A stretch of DNA of 64,000 nucleotides from JACROF01 sp964533055 (GCA_964533055.1 CAZHKZ010000002.1:29124-93123), one strand, 5' to 3'; shown: positions 19,427 to 29,376, numbered from the stretch's first letter. Notes: generated by a model from the sequence alone, not told the origin. A program made the numbers and translations.

Positions 19427-22400
19427 AGAAGCAAACATATATTCACCTCCTCATTATTGTATCAATTGGTTTACTGCCACTGCTTTGGTTCACAAGTGGT
19501 ACGTTAATTCTTGGGCATGATGCAGGTTTGCCATTTGACCCAATGACCCATTTTCTAGATAGGCTTTATGTCTGGACTCAGCGTTTTGGTATGGGATCAG
19601 ACCAGAGTTCCGCATTGTTAGGAGCTGTTTTTATTCATGGAATAGAGGCTCTATTGAATCTACTTCCTATTTCTCTGCAGATGCAGCAGAAAATTCAGTT
19701 TGTTTTTTGGTTTACACTTCCTGGTATTACGATGTATATTTTTACATCAAAAATATGGCGAGAAAAGAAATATCTGCCAGTTGTAGCATCAATAATTTAT
19801 ATGCTGAACTACTACCTGCTACAGGGCTGGTTTATTGCTGAGAGGACTAAATTTTCGACATATGCTGCTCTACCATTAGTGATGTACTTCATATTAGTTT
19901 ACTTGCAAAAAAAGATGAAGTTATTACCAGCTATTTTGGGAGCAGGGCTAACTCTGAGTATTTTGAATGGAGCCGGTAGTTTTCCCTTATATGGCGGATT
20001 ATTGATTGCAATCGGGATTAGTTATTTATTCATTTTATTTCTATCTCCTAATTTAAAGACACTTTTAAGGATATCCTACTTAAATGTAGGCGTTGGAGTA
20101 GTCTATGTAATTTTAAATGCGTATTGGTTATTCCCATATCTTTCATATGTCACTAGTTTTTATGGTCGAGACCTGGCAATGGCCGGAGGACCAGATGGTG
20201 TATTAAATTGGGCATCCTATCTCACGCTTCACACAACATTTTTTAACCTTCTTTTCGGACAAGGTGTGCCGGACTGGTATTTGAACAAGTTTCATGCATA
20301 TTCTGGAATCGTGTTGAGCAATTCATTTTTCTCTCTTTTTAGTGGATTACTATTACTATTCTTATCGATATCAGTAGTCGTCAAAAAATCTACTAAGGAT
20401 AATTTTTATATTTTCCTTTTTTGGATTATAACTTTTGTCGCAATTATATTCTCAGCAGGACCAAGTTCTCCTTTTGGATTTATTTATGAGTTTTGCGTTA
20501 GGTATGTTCCTGGTTTTGCCATGTTTAGAAGTTCTTATTACAAATTTAACTATGCAATGTGGTTTGGATTTAGTGTTTTGATCGCATTTTCTCTCGATCA
20601 CATTTTGACATGGATTCACAAAACAATGAATACTAAGATTCTGGTAATTGTGTCTGCGTTATTATTCACTGGATATCTTGGGTATCACTATACAGTAATG
20701 ACCGGAGGTTTTTTTGATTATAATCGTGAGCCAAATCATCAATTGAGTAATCGGATCACTGTCCCACAATATGTCTTCGATTTTGGTAAATGGGTGAATA
20801 CACAGAATATTGATACTAGATATCTTATTTTGCCTGATATTAATGATTCAGGTTATATTTCATATAAGTGGGGATATTGGAGTTTGGCTACAATTAATAG
20901 TCTGCAAAACAGAAGTTCGTTTATTCAGAATAATTCATTAATGCCAGAGCGTGAACGTAGCGAAATTAAGCAGATGTCTCAGGCTCTTCTTAGTGGTGAG
21001 ATAGATAGTTTTCTAGATTATGCATCTCTTTTTGCAGTAGACAAAATTGTTCTTCAAAATGATGTTGACTGGGATAATTCATCTTGGATTTCTACCAATC
21101 CTGAAAATTATAGAAATATCATTGAGAGAAATAAAATCTTTAAGAAGGAACGGGAGTTTGGTAAATGGACTGTATATTCAATTGAAAATAGTAAAAGACT
21201 GCGTGTTTCAGCCTCGCCATCTGTTAGCTATCTTCAGGGCTCACTTCGAGATATAGTCTCTTTTAAGGACTTTGATGCTACAGTCCCACTCTATATTACA
21301 GGTGAATCTGCACAGAAGGATTTATATTACTTGAATCAATCCAGCAACAAATATATCTCAGCAGATTGCATAGAGTGTGATGGTATTGAGACAGGTTACA
21401 AATTTGAATTTTTTAATCCAAAAATTTTGCCTAATTCACCTTTATATTTTCTTGTGAGGGAAAAGGAGGATAAAGTTGAAAAGAGTGCGAATGATTTTGA
21501 ATCAAAAGTAAATTTCTACTTAACAACCGCTGATAGAAGAGCTATTGAAATTAAGTGGATGATGGATACAGGGGAGAAATCTGCCGTAGGCCCAACGATA
21601 CTTCGTTATAAGAATAGTTTATCTTCACTTGAAAATTTAATTAATAAAGGTGGATCACCTTCTGATTTTGAGAAAAATAATTCTATTTTTCAGACAGTAA
21701 ATGGCCATCTTCAAAAGCAACAAGAACTACTTGGATCTTTGGATGATGATTCAGTGCTTACTGAAGTATCTGGGAGATTAAACAAGCTTATCAGGACGAC
21801 AGATAGATTAAAGTTTATAACCAGGCAGTTGAATCAGAAACGATTCATTATCAACGCTCCGATAGAGGACGTCTACAAGATATATGTAAAACACCCAAGT
21901 AACGATTCGAAGTTAGACGTGCAATCGCCAATCTTGACCATAGACGGTGCCTCTCAGCTATTTGTAAGCCAAGAAGGTAGCTGGAGTAATTTTGGGGAGG
22001 TAGCCTTAAGTAAAGGTCAGCACAAGATCGAGCTAACTGAATCTACGATTAAGAATTTAGTAACAGAAAAAGCCACGTTTCCGTTCGGTGAGAGTGGGAT
22101 TATGAGTAGTAATAATATACATACTTTTAATAACGCTAGTATAGGAAGGTGTATTGCCTTGCCTATTCCAGATCAGTCTGTAACAACTGATCAATCGTAC
22201 CTAGTCTCATTTTCTTATAGAAATAATAATGGCCCGCTCGCATTAGTGGCTTTTGTAAGTCCAGATAAAAACCTCTCATCCCCCCATATTTTGGACACAA
22301 AGCTGAAGTCATCTAGTGAATGGTCATCATTTACCTATCTTGTGACACCTGCTGTAAAAAATACTACTTTCAATATTTGTAATCCAAATCAAGAGGGGGA

Positions 22401-22845
22401 GAAAGCCTCGAAGACTCGAGCCATAGCTGAAATATCACAAGTAAAGGTCGAGAGAATTACATATCCAAGTATTCTTTTGTTTAAAAAAAGAGATATCAGC
22501 GTGCTTGCAAATATAAAAACTTCCTATAAGAAGCTAGATCCAGTAACGTATAGCATAAGTACTTCAGGATCTACCGGGTCAGCCTCAATTGCAATGAGAG
22601 AGTACTATGGTCAAAACTGGATTCTCTGTGATGAGAAGGAAATTTGCACATCCCCAAATGACAAATCGCATTTCGCGTCAGCAGGTTATGCAAATGGATG
22701 GTATTTTGAAGATGGGTTGTCGGGTAAGGTTACGCTTAGGTTTCAATCGCAGGGACTATATGTTAAAGGTGCCTTTTTGTCTATTATTGGCTATATAGTT
22801 TCAGCAATTATATTAATAATATGGAAAAGAAGAATAAAAAGTTAA
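19423..22845 (+). CDS. Very large membrane protein with GT-C-like core and big external domain
   Basis: The start is GTG, overlapping the previous stop. The 1140-residue protein has one membrane helix, an acidic loop GHDAGLPFDP near residue 31, and about ten further hydrophobic segments up to residue 425. A soluble region of roughly 680 residues follows, including a charged, probably helical stretch around 760-800, and a last membrane helix near 1115-1135. The acidic loop and the C-terminal YYGQNW and NGWYF motifs recall YfhO-like and AftD-like proteins. A related layout is found in the gene at 23213. Probably an extracytoplasmic glycosyltransferase; acceptor unknown. Confidence 0.65.
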   Translation: MKKQTYIHLLIIVSIGLLPLLWFTSGTLILGHDAGLPFDPMTHFLDRLYVWTQRFGMGSDQSSALLGAVFIHGIEALLNLLPISLQMQQKIQFVFWFTLPGITMYIFTSKIWREKKYLPVVASIIYMLNYYLLQGWFIAERTKFSTYAALPLVMYFILVYLQKKMKLLPAILGAGLTLSILNGAGSFPLYGGLLIAIGISYLFILFLSPNLKTLLRISYLNVGVGVVYVILNAYWLFPYLSYVTSFYGRDLAMAGGPDGVLNWASYLTLHTTFFNLLFGQGVPDWYLNKFHAYSGIVLSNSFFSLFSGLLLLFLSISVVVKKSTKDNFYIFLFWIITFVAIIFSAGPSSPFGFIYEFCVRYVPGFAMFRSSYYKFNYAMWFGFSVLIAFSLDHILTWIHKTMNTKILVIVSALLFTGYLGYHYTVMTGGFFDYNREPNHQLSNRITVPQYVFDFGKWVNTQNIDTRYLILPDINDSGYISYKWGYWSLATINSLQNRSSFIQNNSLMPERERSEIKQMSQALLSGEIDSFLDYASLFAVDKIVLQNDVDWDNSSWISTNPENYRNIIERNKIFKKEREFGKWTVYSIENSKRLRVSASPSVSYLQGSLRDIVSFKDFDATVPLYITGESAQKDLYYLNQSSNKYISADCIECDGIETGYKFEFFNPKILPNSPLYFLVREKEDKVEKSANDFESKVNFYLTTADRRAIEIKWMMDTGEKSAVGPTILRYKNSLSSLENLINKGGSPSDFEKNNSIFQTVNGHLQKQQELLGSLDDDSVLTEVSGRLNKLIRTTDRLKFITRQLNQKRFIINAPIEDVYKIYVKHPSNDSKLDVQSPILTIDGASQLFVSQEGSWSNFGEVALSKGQHKIELTESTIKNLVTEKATFPFGESGIMSSNNIHTFNNASIGRCIALPIPDQSVTTDQSYLVSFSYRNNNGPLALVAFVSPDKNLSSPHILDTKLKSSSEWSSFTYLVTPAVKNTTFNICNPNQEGEKASKTRAIAEISQVKVERITYPSILLFKKRDISVLANIKTSYKKLDPVTYSISTSGSTGSASIAMREYYGQNWILCDEKEICTSPNDKSHFASAGYANGWYFEDGLSGKVTLRFQSQGLYVKGAFLSIIGYIVSAIILIIWKRRIKS

Positions 22846-23216
22846 TAAATCAAAGTAATATTTTGATTAGAATCTTGTCTAAGGACAGCGTGCGACTATT
22901 GATCTTAGTCACTTTACTAGTGTTAACAATTATCTCAGGCAAGTTCCCCTACGTAAATCTGATTGCAAATCATTATTTCTATGGAATTGGAGTCGTGATG
23001 GTGCTTGCGTTGTTATTTTTTAAACAATACATTAATGAAAGGAGAAATAAGATTATACTAATTTGCGAAATTGTCATAGCAGTAATAGTCAAGATTATCG
23101 GGAATCAACAGGTAGAAGATATAGTTGGTTTTATTTTATTCGTTACATTATTATTAATTGTAATACTTGGCATAGCATCGCAAAGAAGTAAGCTCGCTTT
23201 GTATTTGAAGAAATGA
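22821..23216 (+). CDS. Small four-helix membrane protein, possibly the N-terminal part of the next gene
   Basis: The 131-residue product has a basic N terminus and four hydrophobic segments, and ends RSKLALYLKK. I do not recognise it. It overlaps the previous gene by 25 bases and the next by four (ATGA). The next protein begins directly with an external-loop-like sequence and lacks the first membrane helix its family normally has, so this gene may supply that helix, either as a partner or as one half of a split protein. Confidence 0.55.
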   Translation: MEKKNKKLINQSNILIRILSKDSVRLLILVTLLVLTIISGKFPYVNLIANHYFYGIGVVMVLALLFFKQYINERRNKIILICEIVIAVIVKIIGNQQVEDIVGFILFVTLLLIVILGIASQRSKLALYLKK

Positions 23217-25105
23217 ATACATTACTCAGGGGAGATTGGAGATTTTTTTGGCCAGAGAATCTCAATTATTTTATTGGATTTCCACAAGCATGGGATAGTA
23301 GTCTAAATACTGGCATTGGTCAGTCTGGAATCGCAACGCTTTGGATATCTGGATATCTTTATATAACTAATACATTGTCGCTACTAGGCCTATCTTGGAC
23401 TATGATCACATTGGTCTGTTGGATATTGCCAATTGTGTTGCTATGTTTTTTTGGTACCTACTCTCTCTTTAAGTATCTTTTTCCAGAACAGGGTAGATAT
23501 GCATTTTTTGCAGGGATACTATACCTCTTTAATACCTATTTTCTATTAATTCTCTCAGGTGGACAGTTAGGCGTAGGATTAGCGTATTCAATATTTCCAT
23601 TTACGATATATTTCTTCCTAAAATTATTGGGGAACGTTTCAAGATATAATATTCTATGTTTTTCGTTAGTTTTCTCAGTACTTTTATTATTTGATTTGAG
23701 GTTTGCTTATATGTTCCTATTGGTTGCTCCAGTACTACTAATAGTTGGATTTAGAAAAGATTCAGTTAAATCCTATATTTACTCACTACCAATTATTGGA
23801 ATAATAGTTTTCCTTTTACATAGTTATTGGATAATTCCTTTGCAGATATTTAAGCCAACTGTAAATAAGGTTGTTTCTGGTGGTATTGAGGAGTTCAAAT
23901 ATTTTAGTTTTGCCGACTTCTCGCATGCATTAACATTTATTCATCCTAACTGGCCAAATAATATTTTTGGAAAAGTATCATTTCAAATTCCGCAATTTCT
24001 TCTCGTCCCATTATTAGCATTTTCCTCATATTTATTTCTTACAAAAAAGAATATGAAAAAGATTTTATGCTTAATGACTCTGCTATTTGTCGGTGTGTTT
24101 CTCGCAAAAGGTTCTACGGATCCGCTCCTCTTCGTAAATGATTTTATCTTTATGAATATTCCAGGAATGAGTCTATTTCGAGATCCAACAAAATTTTATG
24201 TATATATCTCAGTATCATTCTCTATGCTTCTTCCATTTGCTGCGTACCATATCTCCGAGTTGGTGGCTAAGAAATTCTCATCTGCAAGGCAATATCTTTT
24301 CTATAGCTTCATAATCGGTTGGTTATTATTACTTTTCTCTTCAGGGAATATAAAACTATTGCAATCATTTCTTCCAAGTCCTGTCCCTGATGACTATAGA
24401 GAGCTTACAAAATTTATTTCATCACAAGATCAGTCATTTAGAACATTTTGGGTGCCTCAGTGGCAAAGGTACGGATATTTTTCTCCAATTCATCCCGCTA
24501 TAGGTAGAAATGAATTTATTGAAAATTCTTCTATATCATCTATTAAGAAATGGTTCGGACAGAAAGAAGCGGAGAAAACATTGATCGCTTCTGGAGTAAG
24601 ATTCGTAATAGTCCCATTTGATTCTGAGAGTGAGATCTTTTTAACCGATAGGAAGTTCGATAAGAAAGTTTATCAAGATTTAGATACTTTCTTAAGTAAG
24701 GTCACCTTCCTTGAAAATAGGCGCGCTTTTGGAAGGATAATTACCTATGAAGTCATAGATTCAAAGCCTAGAATTTGGGCGAACAATTCAAAGGTTAAGT
24801 TTTCATACCTAGGTAATAACGGGTATTCACTAGAGGTAATGAATGGGAAAAAGGGAGAAACTATTCATTTTTCTGAAGGTTTTGACAATGGCTGGAGACT
24901 TATAGCTGATCAAGGAGAGGTAAATCCATTAAGGGATGGTAACTATTTTATGAAGTTTGAATTACCCAGTGATAGTGAGGAGCTAAAGTTGATTTATCGT
25001 CCTCAAAAACTTGTTGAAGTTCTCTCCATCATGAGTCTTGTCCTATTCATTGCTATGACATTCATTATCATAAGGGACAAAAAACTATTTAAATCTTCTA
25101 AGTAA
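23213..25105 (+). CDS. GT-C/YfhO-like membrane protein lacking its first helix
   Basis: The 630-residue protein begins MNTLLRGDWRFFWPENL, which resembles the first outer loop of GT-C-like proteins rather than a membrane helix. About ten hydrophobic segments follow, then an external domain of about 200 residues with FDNGWRL, and a final membrane helix near 605-625. The layout mirrors the last part of the 1140-residue protein upstream. A stop codon in its frame at 23189 excludes a longer start. Likely role: extracytoplasmic sugar transfer. Confidence 0.65.
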   Translation: MNTLLRGDWRFFWPENLNYFIGFPQAWDSSLNTGIGQSGIATLWISGYLYITNTLSLLGLSWTMITLVCWILPIVLLCFFGTYSLFKYLFPEQGRYAFFAGILYLFNTYFLLILSGGQLGVGLAYSIFPFTIYFFLKLLGNVSRYNILCFSLVFSVLLLFDLRFAYMFLLVAPVLLIVGFRKDSVKSYIYSLPIIGIIVFLLHSYWIIPLQIFKPTVNKVVSGGIEEFKYFSFADFSHALTFIHPNWPNNIFGKVSFQIPQFLLVPLLAFSSYLFLTKKNMKKILCLMTLLFVGVFLAKGSTDPLLFVNDFIFMNIPGMSLFRDPTKFYVYISVSFSMLLPFAAYHISELVAKKFSSARQYLFYSFIIGWLLLLFSSGNIKLLQSFLPSPVPDDYRELTKFISSQDQSFRTFWVPQWQRYGYFSPIHPAIGRNEFIENSSISSIKKWFGQKEAEKTLIASGVRFVIVPFDSESEIFLTDRKFDKKVYQDLDTFLSKVTFLENRRAFGRIITYEVIDSKPRIWANNSKVKFSYLGNNGYSLEVMNGKKGETIHFSEGFDNGWRLIADQGEVNPLRDGNYFMKFELPSDSEELKLIYRPQKLVEVLSIMSLVLFIAMTFIIIRDKKLFKSSK

Positions 25106-25126
25106 TTTTGCGTTTATCAAATAGAA

Positions 25127-25135
25127 TGCTAAAAT
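25127..25135 (+). promoter_or_regulatory. Extended -10 promoter of the GT2 gene
   Basis: TGC-TAAAAT ends 6 bases before the ATG at 25142, the same geometry as at galE, and implies a leaderless transcript. Confidence 0.65.
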
Positions 25136-25141
25136 AGAAGC

Positions 25142-26074
25142 ATGATCAGTATCGTAGTCCCCGTATATAATGAGGAGGAGAGTCTCCAGGCATTTTATGA
25201 TGAGTTGATCCTTCGTATCCCATCGTTTACCAAATCATATGAGGTTATTTTTGTAGATGATGGATCAACTGATGACTCCTTGAATATTCTTAAGAAATTA
25301 GCTCAAAAAGATAAGAATGTTAAGATATTTTCTCTCAGAAAAAATAGTGGCAAGGCAGAGGCTCTGACATTAGGCTTTCAGATGGCTAAGGGAAATGCAA
25401 TTGTTACTCTAGATGCAGATCTTCAAGATCAACCAAAAGAAATTCAGAAGCTTCTTTCACTGCAAAAAAATGGCGTGGATGTTGTCTGTGGCTGGAGAAA
25501 AGATCGTAAAGATAAATCCAAGATGAAGGTGATCTCGAAGATCTTTAACCTTTTAGTGCGTAAAGTCTTTGACATAAATATTCATGATTATAATTGCGGA
25601 ATGAAACTCTATACCTCTGAGGCAGCAAAAAGCCTGAGGTTGTATGGTGGGATGCATAGATTTATCCCAATCCTTGTGAGTGAGCAAGGCTTTAGTGTTG
25701 ATGAAATGCCAATAGAGCATGTACAACGTATGTTTGGCAAATCTAAATACGGCTTTTCAAAGATCTTCAAAGATGTTCCCGATATGTTCACTATGATATT
25801 TCTGATGAAGTATCGCAAGCAGCCACTCCATTTCTTTGGCGCTATTGGTGGCGCAGTTTTTTCAGGTGGATTCGTTATTTTGTCTTATCTCACGCTCATT
25901 AAGCTCTTTTCAGGACAGTCTATCGGCGGGAGACCCCTTCTCTTTCTAGGAGTACTTCTTGTTGTAGTAGGTATACAAATCTTCTTTACTGGATTTCTAG
26001 CAGAGTTGATTATAAATATTTCGCAGAGAAATAGGCCAATATTGCCTCTTCGTTATAGTACTGATTCTCAATGA
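25142..26074 (+). CDS. GT2 polyprenyl-phosphate sugar synthase, GtrB/ArnC-like
   Basis: The 310-residue protein has VPVYNEEES at the start, FVDDGSTDDS, and the DADLQD motif of the DPM1/GtrB/ArnC group, then two C-terminal membrane helices (about 230-255 and 265-295). Members move a sugar from a nucleotide to undecaprenyl phosphate on the cytosolic side. This would supply the donor for the many GT-C enzymes of the locus. It heads a new transcription unit and overlaps the small membrane gene downstream (ATGA). Confidence 0.88.
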   Translation: MISIVVPVYNEEESLQAFYDELILRIPSFTKSYEVIFVDDGSTDDSLNILKKLAQKDKNVKIFSLRKNSGKAEALTLGFQMAKGNAIVTLDADLQDQPKEIQKLLSLQKNGVDVVCGWRKDRKDKSKMKVISKIFNLLVRKVFDINIHDYNCGMKLYTSEAAKSLRLYGGMHRFIPILVSEQGFSVDEMPIEHVQRMFGKSKYGFSKIFKDVPDMFTMIFLMKYRKQPLHFFGAIGGAVFSGGFVILSYLTLIKLFSGQSIGGRPLLFLGVLLVVVGIQIFFTGFLAELIINISQRNRPILPLRYSTDSQ

Positions 26075-26286
26075 AGCTTCAAGATATATTATTTCTCTTT
26101 ATTGCTCTTCTCTTGCTACTTAGGGGAAGTTCGAAATTAGCAGGTTTATTTTCAATTGTCTGTATTGCGATATCAGGTATATTGTTTTATTTCTCTATAT
26201 TCTTTACAGCGCAAAGACTCACGATGTATGCCTGTGTTTTTGCCCTAATGTCTGTCATACTATTTATTATTAAGTTAAAAAAATAA
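26071..26286 (+). CDS. Small membrane protein
   Basis: The 71-residue product consists of about three hydrophobic segments with very short loops and a basic C-terminal KLKK. Small hydrophobic genes next to GtrB-like synthases sometimes encode lipid-phosphate-sugar flippases (GtrA-type, usually about 120 residues), but this one is shorter and I cannot assign it. Translation is probably coupled to the synthase (ATGA). Confidence 0.55.
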   Translation: MKLQDILFLFIALLLLLRGSSKLAGLFSIVCIAISGILFYFSIFFTAQRLTMYACVFALMSVILFIIKLKK

Positions 26287-26287
26287 T

Positions 26288-26815
26288 ATGACAATTGGTA
26301 TAGATGTTTCACAGTTAGCATATCGGAATACTGGTGTTGCTAATTATCTCAAAAGCCTCCTGAACGCGCTGGTAAATGAGGACAATGATGTAAGGTACAT
26401 CTTTTTTTTCTCAAGTCTACGTGGACAACTCGACGTATCAGATCTACCAAAAGGCCCGAACATTACTCTTAAGAAGTTTCCTTTCCCACCTGCGCTTCTT
26501 GCCCTTATTTGGAATAGGCTCCATATCCTGCCAATAGATTTGTTTATTGGTAAAGTCGATCTATTCTTGACATCAGACTGGACAGAGCCACCACTGAGAA
26601 ACGGAAAAAAAGCGACAATACTTTATGACCTCATTGTCTATAAGAATCCAAATGAATCAGCAGATCTTATTGTTCAAAATCAGAAAAGAAAGCTACAATG
26701 GGTTAAGAAAGAGTCAGATCTAGTTTTTTGCATATCAGAGGCTACTAAGAATGACGCTCAAGAAGTACTGGGGATACATCCGGATAAAATGCATGTAATT
26801 TATCCAGGAATATAA
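26288..26815 (+). pseudogene. GT4 glycosyltransferase reduced to its N-terminal domain
   Basis: The 175 residues match the N-terminal Rossmann domain of GT4 enzymes: MTIGIDVSQLAYRNTGVANY at the start, ICISEATKND, then MHVIYPGI, where the protein stops. In the full-length gene four bases downstream the equivalent VHVVYPGI is at residues 163-170 of 372. The whole donor-binding C-terminal domain, including EX7E, is missing. It is a remnant, or possibly a retained acceptor-binding subunit working with the neighbour. Confidence 0.75.
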
Positions 26816-26819
26816 AAGT

Positions 26820-27938
26820 ATGATAATTGGAATTGATGTAAATGAAGCAAATGTCGATCGAAAGGTTGGGATAAGTGAATATGTGTTCCAGCTTATGCGC
26901 CAGTTTAGCCATCTTGCATCAAAAGATATTGATTGGCAAGTCTATTTGAAGAATAACCCCTCAAAGGACTTCCCTGAGATGTCTGAGAAATGGGAATACA
27001 AAGTATTTGGTCCTAAAAAATTCTGGACCCAATTTGCCCTTCCCCTAAAACTAGCTTTGACGAATAAAAAGCCAGATGTTTTTTTCTCACCAGGTCATTA
27101 CTCTCCTCGATTCTCGCGAATTCCCAGAGTGATTTCTATCATGGATCTTGCTTTCCATCATTTTCCAGAGTATTTCACGACAAAGGATCTTGCCCAGCTT
27201 AAGTCGTGGACGAAATATTCCATACTTAAGGCAGATGCGATCATTACAATTAGCCAAGCAACTAAAGATGATATACTCAAGTTGTACGGTGTCAAAAGTG
27301 AAAAGGTTCACGTCGTTTATCCTGGAATTAAAGAAACTATGTCACTTGAGCCGCATATCTATCCTATGAAAGAATTAGAAAATAAATTTGGGATAACAAA
27401 GAAGTATTTACTCTTTGTTGGTACTCTCCAGCCTCGTAAAAATATTAGACGCCTCATTGAAGCATTCTCAAAAGTTCATATAATCGATTCTGATTTGCAA
27501 CTCGTTATTGTTGGAAGAAAAGGGTGGAAGTATGAAGAGATCCTTTCTGCTCCTGAGGAGTTTGGCGTGAAGGACTCTGTTGCGTTTCTAGATTTCGTCA
27601 AAGATGAAGATCTCCAGATGCTTTATAAAGGAGCTCAGTGCTTTGTATGGCCTAGTCTATATGAGGGTTTTGGACTGCCAGTGCTTGAAGCAATGCAGTA
27701 TGGATGTCCAGTTATCACGAGCAATATTTCAAGTCTTCCAGAAGCGGGTGGAGATGCTGCTATCTATGTTGATCCTGAGAATGTCGATGATATTTCAGAG
27801 AAAATTAAGAAAGTCTTGGAGGATAAAGAGCTGCGAGAAAGTATGATTAAAAAAGGGTATCAGCAAGTGAAAAAATTTAGTTGGGAAAAGGCTGCCAAAG
27901 AGACACTTGAGATTATTAAGGAAGTTGTAAAAAAATGA
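26820..27938 (+). CDS. GT4-family glycosyltransferase
   Basis: This 372-residue enzyme has IGIDVNEANV-(5 residues)-ISEY in the first strand and helix, the donor loop GTLQPRKN (201-208), and the EX7E pair Glu282/Glu290 in YEGFGLPVLEA. It resembles the mannosyltransferase branch (MtfB/WbaZ-like) of GT4. It is complete, unlike the gene immediately upstream. It overlaps the acyltransferase gene by four bases. Confidence 0.88.
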   Translation: MIIGIDVNEANVDRKVGISEYVFQLMRQFSHLASKDIDWQVYLKNNPSKDFPEMSEKWEYKVFGPKKFWTQFALPLKLALTNKKPDVFFSPGHYSPRFSRIPRVISIMDLAFHHFPEYFTTKDLAQLKSWTKYSILKADAIITISQATKDDILKLYGVKSEKVHVVYPGIKETMSLEPHIYPMKELENKFGITKKYLLFVGTLQPRKNIRRLIEAFSKVHIIDSDLQLVIVGRKGWKYEEILSAPEEFGVKDSVAFLDFVKDEDLQMLYKGAQCFVWPSLYEGFGLPVLEAMQYGCPVITSNISSLPEAGGDAAIYVDPENVDDISEKIKKVLEDKELRESMIKKGYQQVKKFSWEKAAKETLEIIKEVVKK

Positions 27939-28540
27939 AAGATAAATCAGGAGCACAATTATCACCTAGTAAAGTGGTAGCTAAAGGAGCATTTAGAATC
28001 TCGACAATTGTTCTTGAGTTAGTGAATTATGTTCTCCATACAGTCTGCAATTTCCCATCGCATCACCTGCGTAGAGCTTTTTTGCGAATGGCTGGAATGA
28101 AAATTGGCAGAGGGTCGTCAATCCATATTGGGCCGAGGTTTTATGATGTCTCAAAGATAATTATTGGAAAGGACAGTATTGTTGGTGAATATGCAGTGCT
28201 CGATGGACGAGCCCCGTTGAAAATTGGTGATCATGTAGATATCGCATCAGAAGTTATGATCTATAACTCACAGCATGACATGGGTGCACAGAATTTTGCC
28301 GGAGTTGAAGATGTAGTGCTTGCACCAGTCGTGATTGAGGATTATGTGTTTATTGGGCCAAGGGCAATTATTCTTCCTGGCGTCACAATTGGGAAAGGAG
28401 CCATCGTGGGTGCTGGGGCAGTAGTTACAAAGGATGTTGATCCATTTGCGATTGTGGGTGGGGTGCCTGCAAAGGTTATTGGGGAGCGATCATTGAAGGA
28501 TCCTGCCTACAAGCTTGGGAGAGCAGCATGGTTTCGATAG
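27935..28540 (+). CDS. Left-handed beta-helix acyltransferase
   Basis: The 201-residue protein has an amphipathic N-terminal part (about 1-55) followed by hexapeptide repeats, such as IGKDSIVGEYAVLDG and IGKGAIVGAGAVVTKDV, and a C-terminal GGVPAKVIG segment. A catalytic His lies in NSQHDMG. This is the WcaF/NodL/maltose O-acetyltransferase type, which acetylates hydroxyl groups of sugars using acetyl-CoA. It probably decorates the glycan made by its neighbours. Overlaps the next gene by 13 bases. Confidence 0.85.
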   Translation: MKDKSGAQLSPSKVVAKGAFRISTIVLELVNYVLHTVCNFPSHHLRRAFLRMAGMKIGRGSSIHIGPRFYDVSKIIIGKDSIVGEYAVLDGRAPLKIGDHVDIASEVMIYNSQHDMGAQNFAGVEDVVLAPVVIEDYVFIGPRAIILPGVTIGKGAIVGAGAVVTKDVDPFAIVGGVPAKVIGERSLKDPAYKLGRAAWFR

Positions 28541-29376
28541 TCATACTCTCATACAATACCTCAGAGCTCTTGAAGAAATGTCTTGAGTCGATCTACCTTC
28601 ATCTTCAGGGTAAATTCGAGGTCATAGTCGTTGATAACGCATCCAAAGATGAAAGTGTCAAAATGGTCAAAGATACTTTCAAGAAAGTTCGCCTTATTGA
28701 GAATCCTCATAATTCGGGATTTGCCGGCGGGTGCAACTTGGGAGCTGCGAGTGCAAAGGGTGAGCATATCCTATTCCTTAACTCTGATGCTGAGGTAAAG
28801 GATAATCCACTTCCAATTCTTCTTCAGACATTTAATGATCACGATAATGTTGCAGTAGTGGGTGGAATTTTGGAGAACTATAATGGCTCTCTTCAGCGAT
28901 CGTTTGGCGATTTTTATACAATTCCCAATATTATCACCTTACTTTTTGTTGGTGAAAATGGAGAGCTCAAAAAATACACAGATGAAAAAGAAATGGAGAC
29001 TGACTGGGTGAGTGGGGGATTTATGATGACTGATTCGGCGCATTTTAGGTCTGTTAAGGGCTTTAATGAGTCATACTTTATGTACATCGAAGATATGGAT
29101 CTTTGTTATAGATTGCGAAAGAAGGGGCTGAAGGTATTTGTGAATCCAGATGCGCGTATTAAGCATCTAGGACAGGGTAGCTCGAACAAAGCATTTGCAA
29201 TTATTCACATCTATATGGGGCTGCAGATTTTTTATCAACAGCAAAGAGGTATACTGGAATACTACACCGTCAAGCTGTTATTATTAGTGAAGGCAGTACT
29301 AGCACTGATAGTAGGTCTCCTAACCTTGAGGAAAAATCTTATCTCGACATATTACAAAGCACTAAAAACTTTATGA
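28528..29376 (+). CDS. GT2 glycosyltransferase, rhamnosyltransferase-like
   Basis: The 282-residue protein starts VSIVILSYNTSELL and has VVDNASKDES, NSGFAGGCN, and LFLNSDAE as the metal-binding segment. A later EDMDLCYR motif fits the inverting base. A hydrophobic stretch is present at the C terminus (about 250-268). This is the same subgroup as the gene at 15549. It likely adds rhamnose or a similar sugar on the cytosolic side. Confidence 0.85.
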   Translation: MVSIVILSYNTSELLKKCLESIYLHLQGKFEVIVVDNASKDESVKMVKDTFKKVRLIENPHNSGFAGGCNLGAASAKGEHILFLNSDAEVKDNPLPILLQTFNDHDNVAVVGGILENYNGSLQRSFGDFYTIPNIITLLFVGENGELKKYTDEKEMETDWVSGGFMMTDSAHFRSVKGFNESYFMYIEDMDLCYRLRKKGLKVFVNPDARIKHLGQGSSNKAFAIIHIYMGLQIFYQQQRGILEYYTVKLLLLVKAVLALIVGLLTLRKNLISTYYKALKTL

